This document shows positions 1 through 5,163 of a stretch of 5,163 nucleotides of DNA, piece after piece (the stretch's first letter is position 1; each line of letters begins with the position of its first letter). Source of the DNA: an uncultured Eubacteriales bacterium. Lineage in GTDB: Bacteria > Bacillota > Clostridia > Christensenellales > Aristaeellaceae. Position numbers and translations under genes: made by a program. Where the stretch lies: NCBI GenBank assembly GCA_900540045.1, contig UQEF01000125.1, forward strand, positions 1 to 5,163, given 5' to 3'. Under the pieces are notes generated by a model, which saw only the letters and a list, made by a program, of their open reading frames with translations, was not told the DNA's origin and ran no database searches.

Positions 1-1
1 C

Positions 2-922
2 CACGCGGGCGTGACCGAGAACGCGACCAACGAAATTTACCTCCGCCCCGAGACGGCGCAGGGCATCTTTGTGAATTTCCAGAACGTCATGCGCGCCACG
101 CGCAGGAAGCTCCCCGCGGGCATCGCGCAGATCGGCAAATCCTTCCGCAACGAGATCACCCCCGGCAACTTCATCTTCCGCGTGCGCGAGTTCGAGCAGA
201 TGGAGCTGGAGTTCTTCTGCAAGCCCGGCGAGGACCTCGAATGGTTCAATTACTGGCGTTCCTTCTGCCGCGACTGGCTTTTGAGCCTCGGCCTCAAGGA
301 GGAAAACCTGCGCCTGCGCGACCATGAGCCGGAGAAGCTGGCCTTCTATTCCAAGGCGACGACCGACTTTGAGTACCTCTTCCCCTTCGGCTGGGGCGAG
401 CTCTGGGGCGTGGCCGACCGCACGGACTACGACCTCACCCGCCATCAGGAGCACTCCGGCAAGAGCATGGAGTACCTCGACCCCGTGACCAACGAAAAGT
501 ACGTGCCCTATTGCATCGAGCCGTCTTTGGGCGTGGACCGCATGCTCCTGGCCTTCCTCTGCGACGCCTGGGACGAGGAAACCCTTGAGGGCGGCGACGT
601 GCGCACGGTCATGCACCTGCATCCGGCGCTGGCGCCCTACAAGTGCGCTGTGCTACCCCTGCAGAAAAACAAGCTCGGCGCCCTGGCCACCGAGATCTAC
701 GAGAAGCTCTCCAGGCACTTCATGGTCGATTACGACGAGACCGGCTCCATCGGCAAGCGCTACCGCCGTCAGGACGAGATCGGCACGCCCTTCTGCGTGA
801 CCGTCGATTTCGACACCGTCGAGGACGGCACCGTCACCGTGCGCGACCGCGACGCGATGACCCAGGTCCGCCTCAAGGTGGACGAGCTGCCTGCGTGGAT
901 CGGCGAAAAACTGGTTTTCTGA
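2..922 (+). CDS. glyS: Glycyl-tRNA synthetase, single-chain homodimeric class II type (5' end cut by window edge)
   Basis: This enzyme charges tRNA-Gly with glycine, using ATP, in the cytoplasm. The reading frame is open from base 2 (H-A-G-V-T-E-N) to the TGA at 920-922, giving 306 codons. Family members are about 460 residues, so roughly the first third lies outside the window. The GTG at 11 is an internal valine, not a start. Visible landmarks are [14 protein letters not shown] (codes from about base 38), class II motif 2 around [10 protein letters not shown] with the following [14 protein letters not shown] glutamates, the [12 protein letters not shown] segment, and motif 3 EPSLGVDR with its invariant Arg. 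From about HPALAPYK onward comes the C-terminal anticodon-binding (HGTP) domain, including [19 protein letters not shown] and VTVRDRD. The sequence closely resembles the Bacillus/Clostridium single-chain type and is unlike the alpha2/beta2 enzyme. The frame is intact. It converges on the opp operon and has its own terminator 18 nt after the stop. Confidence 0.97.
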   Translation, partial: HAGVTENATNEIYLRPETAQGIFVNFQNVMRATRRKLPAGIAQIGKSFRNEITPGNFIFRVREFEQMELEFFCKPGEDLEWFNYWRSFCRDWLLSLGLKEENLRLRDHEPEKLAFYSKATTDFEYLFPFGWGELWGVADRTDYDLTRHQEHSGKSMEYLDPVTNEKYVPYCIEPSLGVDRMLLAFLCDAWDEETLEGGDVRTVMHLHPALAPYKCAVLPLQKNKLGALATEIYEKLSRHFMVDYDETGSIGKRYRRQDEIGTPFCVTVDFDTVEDGTVTVRDRDAMTQVRLKVDELPAWIGEKLVF

Positions 923-940
923 CAACCGCATTTCCCATAT

Positions 941-987
941 GCCTGAGCCCGGCTCCCCCATGCGGAGGAAGCCGGGCTCAGGCTTTT
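941..987 (+). terminator. Intrinsic terminator of glyS
   Basis: Bases 941-954 and 970-983 form a 14-bp perfect inverted repeat (left arm begins GCCTGAGCCCGGC). The loop is 15 nt, and TTTT follows directly at 984-987. It begins 18 nt after the glyS stop codon. The T-run is short, but the very GC-rich stem fits a rho-independent terminator for the plus-strand gene. Confidence 0.85.
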
Positions 988-1221
988 CAAAACCCTTTCG
1001 GGGGCGGAAACCTCCGGGGAAAATCCGCATGGCCGGTGCCTTTCCCAACGCTCTGATCGGAAGAAGGCCTCCCCCGCCGCGCGGGACTTGCTGCCAGCTT
1101 CCAGCGGGCGGCCTGCCTCGCCGACATATGCGGTGGATTCGGAAGTCCTGCGCAGCCAGGTTTCCATGTTTCCCGCCGGGAACCCCCGTAGGCATGAGAG
1201 GGAAACGGCGCAAATCCGGTG
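988..1221. other. Non-coding spacer between two convergent terminators
   Basis: These 234 bases lie between the glyS terminator and the opp terminator. The full gene-free gap is 923-1273. Open frames cross the spacer on both strands, but they run through the terminator stems or antisense to glyS. Their arginine/proline-rich translations resemble no family I know, and no convincing ribosome binding site precedes them. The only local structure I see is a short palindrome at 1170-1182 (TTCCCG-C-CGGGAA). No tRNA, riboswitch or mobile-element end is recognisable. Confidence 0.6.
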
Positions 1222-1259
1222 AAAAAACCGAGGCCCCGCCATCTGGCGGGGCCTCTTTT
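1222..1259 (-). terminator. Intrinsic terminator of the opp operon, probably bidirectional
   Basis: An 11-bp perfect stem (1230-1240 with 1245-1255) closes a 4-nt loop. On the minus strand it starts 18 nt after the oppA stop and is followed by GG and then six T (complement of 1222-1227). On the plus strand it is followed directly by TTTT at 1256-1259. It could therefore stop transcription from both sides. Its main role is probably to end the peptide transport operon. Confidence 0.88.
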
Positions 1260-1273
1260 GGGGTATGGATGTT

Positions 1274-2956
1274 TTAGCGGCCGAACTGGCAGTCGTTGTT
1301 GCCGGAATCGGTGGTCCACATCTCCAGGAAGTTGATGGGATCGTTGAAGTCGGCCAGCCAGCCATTGCGGGCGATGTCGTAGTTGCCGTTCTTACGGTCG
1401 TTGAGGAACACGTTCCAGTCGCAGGTGCGGATGGTCATGTTGATGCCGATCACGGCCAGATCCTGCTGGATGCACTCGGCGATGCCCACGTTGCCGGAGC
1501 CCTCGTTGGTGAGGTACTCGAAGCTGATGGGGGTGGAGGCGGAGAGCATGTTGTTGGCGTCGAACTCGAAGCCGGCGCTCTTGAGCAGCTCGATGGCGCC
1601 GTCCACATCGACCTCGGTGCTGAAGTAGCCGGTCTCCACGGGATAGGTGTAGGCGTCGTCATCCACGCGGAATTCACCGCCGTGGCCATCCGCCATGCCG
1701 GCGGGCACGAAGGTGTTCGCGGCCTTCTGGCCGGTCTGGCCGATGGTGTCGATGATGTACTGACGGTCCACCAGCATGGCAAAGGCGCGGCGCATGGCGT
1801 TGGCCTGCTCCACGGTCTTGCCGTCGAACAGCGGGCTCTTCACGTTGAAGCTGGCATAGTAGGTGCCCAGGTTGTCCACCACGTAGAACTCGGGATCGAT
1901 GCCATTGAGGGACGCGATCTGATCGGTGGGCACGGTGTCGATGAAGTCCAGGTCGCCGGCCTGATAGGCGGCGTAGATGGCGGTGTCATCGGCGGAGAGC
2001 ATGAACTCGATGCGCTCGATCTTCACGTTCTCAGCATTCCAGTAGTTGGGGTTCTTCTCGTACACCATGGACTCGTTGTGCTTCCACTCGGTCAGCACGT
2101 ACGCGCCGGAGGAGATGAAGCCGGCCTCGGTAGCCCAAGCGTTGGGGTTGAGGATATTGCCGTCCTCATCCAGATAGCCCTCGGCGCCCTCGACCTCGGA
2201 CTGCTTCACCGCGAAGAAGGTGGGGAAGGCGCACAGGTCCAGCATGTAGGCGCAGGGCGCAGCCATCTCAACGGTGAAGGTCTTGCCATCCTCGGAGGCG
2301 CTCACGGCCAGATCGTCCGGATAGCCCTTGATGCCGTTGAACATGTAGCTGTAGTCGGCGGCGGTGGCGGTAGAAGCGGCACGCTTCCAGCTCCACTCGA
2401 AGTCCTTGGCGGTCAGGTCGCTTCCGTCGGACCACTTCAGGCCGTCACGCAGGGTGAAGGTGTACACCAGGCCGTCGTCGCTCACGGTGTAGCCGGTAGC
2501 GAAGTCAGGCACCAGCTGGCCCTCAGCGTCGTAGGTGTACAGGCCGCCGAAGGAGTTGACCGCCAGAGAGGCGCCGTCCACCGTGCTGTTGAGCGCGGGG
2601 TCCAGCTTGTCCGGCTCGGAAGCCAGGTTCACGCGCAGGGTGGTGTCATCGCCCTTGTCGGCATACATGAAGAACTTGTAGCCGAAGAGGTTGCTGTAGA
2701 TGTTGGTCACAGCGGAATCCTGCATGTACAGGTCGTTGTAGTAGTAGATCGGCAGGATGGCGCCGGTCTCCATCAGCATGTCCTCAGCCTCATGCATGAG
2801 GGCTTCGCGGGCGACCACGTCAGTGGTGGACTTGATCTCCGCGATCAGCTCATCGTAATGAGTCCAATCGGGTTCGGAGCCTTCATCCGCAAGCGCGGGG
2901 GCCATGCAGGCGACGAGCATCATCATCACCAGCAGGGCAGAAAGCAACTTTTTCAT
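1274..2956 (-). CDS. oppA: OppA/DppA-like peptide-binding protein (family 5 solute-binding protein) with circularly permuted order
   Basis: This is a 560-residue extracytoplasmic binding protein that would capture peptides for the adjacent ABC importer. Residues 1-23 form a signal peptide (MKK, hydrophobic core, then ALA before D24), and LVAC at 14-17 is also a good lipobox. Residues 28-99 (YDELIAEI, REALMHEAEDMLM, AILPIYYYNDLYM, GYKFFMYA) match what is normally the C-terminal end of OppA proteins. The usual N-terminal start follows at 106-121 (TLRVNLASEPDKLDPA). Next come the family signature around 150-192 (DFATGYTVSDDGLVY, LRDGLKWSDG, DFEWSWKRA), SGAYVLTEW at 283-291, NPNYWNAENVKIERIEF at 302-318, and MRRAFAMLVDR at 388-398. 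The protein ends with GWLADFNDPINFLEMW (532-547) and SGNNDCQFGR-stop, exactly where the relocated segment would normally continue. The frame is intact, with no remnant downstream before the terminator. The start is fixed by the signal peptide and an AGGAGG site. Peptide specificity cannot be read from sequence, so a DppA-like role is possible. The family is certain; permutation is my inference from motif order. Confidence 0.93.
   Translation of the reverse strand: MKKLLSALLVMMMLVACMAPALADEGSEPDWTHYDELIAEIKSTTDVVAREALMHEAEDMLMETGAILPIYYYNDLYMQDSAVTNIYSNLFGYKFFMYADKGDDTTLRVNLASEPDKLDPALNSTVDGASLAVNSFGGLYTYDAEGQLVPDFATGYTVSDDGLVYTFTLRDGLKWSDGSDLTAKDFEWSWKRAASTATAADYSYMFNGIKGYPDDLAVSASEDGKTFTVEMAAPCAYMLDLCAFPTFFAVKQSEVEGAEGYLDEDGNILNPNAWATEAGFISSGAYVLTEWKHNESMVYEKNPNYWNAENVKIERIEFMLSADDTAIYAAYQAGDLDFIDTVPTDQIASLNGIDPEFYVVDNLGTYYASFNVKSPLFDGKTVEQANAMRRAFAMLVDRQYIIDTIGQTGQKAANTFVPAGMADGHGGEFRVDDDAYTYPVETGYFSTEVDVDGAIELLKSAGFEFDANNMLSASTPISFEYLTNEGSGNVGIAECIQQDLAVIGINMTIRTCDWNVFLNDRKNGNYDIARNGWLADFNDPINFLEMWTTDSGNNDCQFGR
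2657..2875 (-). other. Relocated C-terminal segment of the binding protein, now at the N terminus
   Basis: These codons (residues 28-100 of the binding protein) encode the helix-rich stretch with YDELI, a charged helix REALMHEAEDMLM, the strand AILPIYYYNDLYM and the terminal FGYKFFMYA. From memory of E. coli OppA, the matching order there is PAFDSIMAETL, TDEAQRTALYTKAEQQL, AIVPVYYY near the C-terminal end. Here the segment is joined to the usual N-terminal beta-strand by a short polar linker (DKGDDT, residues 100-105). Confidence 0.82.
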
Positions 2957-2966
2957 GTTTCTATGA

Positions 2967-2974
2967 TCCTCCTG
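2967..2974 (-). promoter_or_regulatory. Ribosome binding site of the binding-protein gene
   Basis: On the minus strand this reads CAGGAGGA, 10-12 nt before the ATG at 2956. The spacing is slightly long, but the core is a perfect anti-16S match. It lies 8 nt downstream of the intercistronic hairpin, in an A-rich, unstructured stretch. It supports the chosen start, which also gives a complete signal peptide. Confidence 0.85.
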
Positions 2975-2982
2975 TTTTTATT

Positions 2983-3010
2983 TCCAAAGATGGCTTTCGC
3001 CGTCCTCAGA
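2983..3010 (-). promoter_or_regulatory. Intercistronic RNA hairpin with GAAA tetraloop between oppF and oppA
   Basis: In the mRNA sense the 28 nt fold as a 12-position stem around the tetraloop GAAA. The pairs are eight Watson-Crick, three G-U and one C-A mismatch. The stem begins 1 nt after the oppF stop and ends 9 nt before the AGGAGG of the binding-protein gene. No T-run follows, so it is not a normal terminator. Similar hairpins in binding-protein operons stabilise the segment coding for the abundant binding protein or mark a processing site. That role here is inference. Confidence 0.5.
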
Positions 3011-3011
3011 G

Positions 3012-3973
3012 TCAGTAATGGGGGTTCCAGCACGCGATGCTGTGGCCGGGTTCGGTTTCGGCCAGCGGCGGGCATTCCCTGGCGCACTTGTCCGTAGCGT
3101 AGCGGCAGCGAGTGCGGAACGGGCAGCCCGTGGGCATGTGCAGCGGGCTGGGCACGTCGCCCTCCAGCGGGATGCGGTGGCGGGTGCGGGCCGTGTCGGG
3201 ATCGGGAATCGGAATGGCCGAAATCAGCGACTGGGTATAGGGATGCTGCGGACGGTCGATCACATCCTCGGATGTGCCCACCTCCACGATCCGGCCCAGA
3301 TACATCACCGCGATGCGGTGGCTGATATGCTGTACCACCAGAAGGTCATGCGCGATGAACAGATAGGCGATGCCCAGCTTCTTTTGCAGGTCCTCAAAGG
3401 TGTTGATGATCTGCGCCTGAATGGACACGTCCAGAGCGCTGACGGGCTCATCGCAAATGATGAAGCGCGGGTTCACCGCGAGCGCACGGGCGATGCCGAT
3501 GCGCTGGCGCTGGCCGCCGGAGAACTCGTGCGCGTAGCGGCGCGCGTGATCGCTGTTAAGGCCCACCAGCGTGAGCAGCTCGGCGATCTTTTCATCGCGC
3601 TCTTTCTTGTTCTTGTACAGATGGTGGATGTCCAGCGGCTCGCCCACGATGTCGGCCACGGTCATGCGCGGGTTGAGCGAGGAATACGGGTCCTGAAAAA
3701 CGATCTGGATATCCTTGCGGTACTGGTCGATATTGGCCGGGGTCAGCGGCGTACCGTTGTAAATCACCTCGCCGGAGGTGGGCTTGTAAAGGTGCAGAAT
3801 GGTGCGGCCCACGGTGGTCTTGCCGCAGCCGGATTCGCCCACCAGGCCCAGCGTCTCGCCCGGCCGGATGCCGAAGCTCACGCCGTCCACGGCCTTGAGG
3901 GGCGTGGTGCCGAACCAGCCGGTGCGCACGGGGAAATGTTGCTTGAGGTCGCGCACCTCCAGAATGTACTCGC

Positions 3974-3977
<4 letters not shown>
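3012..3977 (-). CDS. oppF: Peptide ABC transporter ATP-binding protein, OppF/DppF type
   Basis: This 321-residue cytoplasmic ATPase is one of two nucleotide-binding subunits that drive peptide import. All catalytic motifs are present: Walker [10 protein letters not shown] (47-55), Q-loop Gln95 in FQDP, signature FSGGQ (152-156), Walker B FIICDEP (172-178) with Glu177, D-loop SALD (180-183) and switch His210. [11 protein letters not shown] after the Q-loop and the N-terminal insertion FPVRTGWFG are typical of OppF/DppF. The C-terminal oligopeptide-transporter domain starts near 234 and includes HPY at 245-247. It carries Cys285, 291, 298 and 316, spaced like an iron-sulphur site. The ATG overlaps the oppD stop in ATGA (3974-3977), with AAGGAGGGG just upstream, so translation is probably coupled. 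The frame is intact and of family length. The dipeptide homologue DppF cannot be excluded. Confidence 0.95.
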
Positions 3978-4981
<1,004 letters not shown>

Positions 4982-4988
4982 TCGTTCG

Positions 4989-5163
4989 TTACCTCCTCAG
5001 CTTGGGGTCGAAGGCGTCGCGCAGGCCGTCGCCCAGCAGGTTGAAGCTCAGCACGATCAGGCAGATGCTCAGCGCCGGGAAGAGCATCTTCCACGGATAG
5101 TTCTGCATGCCGCCGCGCGCCGCGTTGGCCAGGGAGCCCAGCGAGGGCATGGGCGCCTGCACG
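4989..5163 (-). CDS. oppC: Peptide ABC transporter permease, OppC/DppC type (only the C-terminal 57 residues)
   Basis: This is the end of an inner-membrane permease subunit; the rest lies beyond the right window edge. The visible protein runs V-Q-A-P-M-P-S-L-G-S to D-P-K-L-R-R, with TAA at 4989-4991. Base 5163 belongs to a split codon. NYPWKMLFPALSICLIVLSF is the last membrane helix and its lead-in, followed by the NLLGDGLRDAFDPKL tail that is highly characteristic of the OppC/DppC family. The final two Arg codons are AGG AGG and double as the ribosome binding site of oppD. In this order the next gene upstream should be an OppB/DppB-type permease. OppC and DppC cannot be told apart from this tail. 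Confidence 0.92.
   Translation of the reverse strand, partial: VQAPMPSLGSLANAARGGMQNYPWKMLFPALSICLIVLSFNLLGDGLRDAFDPKLRR
4992..4997 (-). promoter_or_regulatory. Ribosome binding site of oppD embedded in the permease coding end
   Basis: The minus strand reads AGGAGG, 10 nt before the oppD ATG at 4981. The same six bases are the last two sense codons (Arg-Arg) of the permease gene. Ribosomes finishing the permease would cover this site, so the two genes are probably translationally linked. Confidence 0.85.

Noticed and set aside
11..13. GTG as a start codon of a shortened glycyl-tRNA synthetase
   Set aside because: The frame is open to the window edge and conserved enzyme sequence is already under way, so this is an internal Val codon.
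1170..1182. Palindrome TTCCCG-C-CGGGAA as a possible operator
   Set aside because: It lies between two terminators with no promoter or gene start nearby, and a single short palindrome is expected by chance in GC-rich DNA.
653..1213. Minus-strand open frame antisense to glyS and running through the spacer
   Set aside because: It crosses the glyS terminator stem, has no ribosome binding site, is arginine/glycine/proline-rich like GC-rich shadow frames, and matches no family I know.
1100..1273. Possible frameshifted continuation of the binding-protein gene past its stop, which would supply an ordinary C terminus
   Set aside because: No YDxLI/AEDxLM/PIYYY-like residues appear in any frame downstream of the TAA at 1274, and the terminator hairpin begins 18 nt later. 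The ending is genuine, which supports permutation over truncation.
939..1277. Plus-strand 112-codon open frame in the spacer
   Set aside because: It starts within the glyS terminator region, reads through both hairpins and gives a low-complexity Pro/Arg/Gly-rich protein.
1265..3097. Long plus-strand open frame of 610 codons opposite the binding-protein gene
   Set aside because: It is an antisense shadow caused by GC-rich codon bias: Val/Gly/His/Ala-rich, no domain, no ribosome binding site. The minus strand encodes an unmistakable protein family.

Overview
The window is GC-rich bacterial DNA. It most likely comes from an anaerobic, Gram-positive, Clostridia-like (Bacillota) genome. The evidence is a single-chain, Bacillus/Clostridium-type glycyl-tRNA synthetase, strong AGGAGG ribosome binding sites, and a peptide ABC operon whose binding protein has a lipoprotein-like leader. 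I cannot place it more finely from this sequence.

Layout. Positions 2-922 (+) hold the C-terminal two thirds of glycyl-tRNA synthetase, cut by the left edge. It ends in a strong intrinsic terminator at 941-987. Bases 988-1221 hold no gene I can support. A second hairpin (1222-1259) ends a convergent minus-strand operon. Read in its own direction, from the right edge leftward, that operon is: the tail of an OppC/DppC permease (5163-4989), an OppD-type ATPase (4981-3974), an OppF-type ATPase (3977-3012, overlapping oppD by 4 nt), and an OppA-like solute-binding protein (2956-1274). A 55-nt gap with a GAAA-capped RNA hairpin separates oppF from oppA. An oppB-like permease gene would be expected just beyond the right edge.

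How the genes work together. OppA would capture peptides outside the cell. OppC and its unseen partner OppB would form the membrane channel. OppD and OppF would power import by ATP hydrolysis. Both ATPases carry the same C-terminal four-cysteine spacing, which suggests iron-sulphur clusters.

The most unusual item is the binding protein. Directly after the signal peptide it carries about 70 residues that look like the C-terminal end of ordinary OppA/DppA proteins. The ordinary N-terminal start follows, and the protein then stops at the point where the relocated segment should begin. Nothing of the fold appears missing or duplicated, so this looks like a natural circular permutation of a family 5 solute-binding protein.
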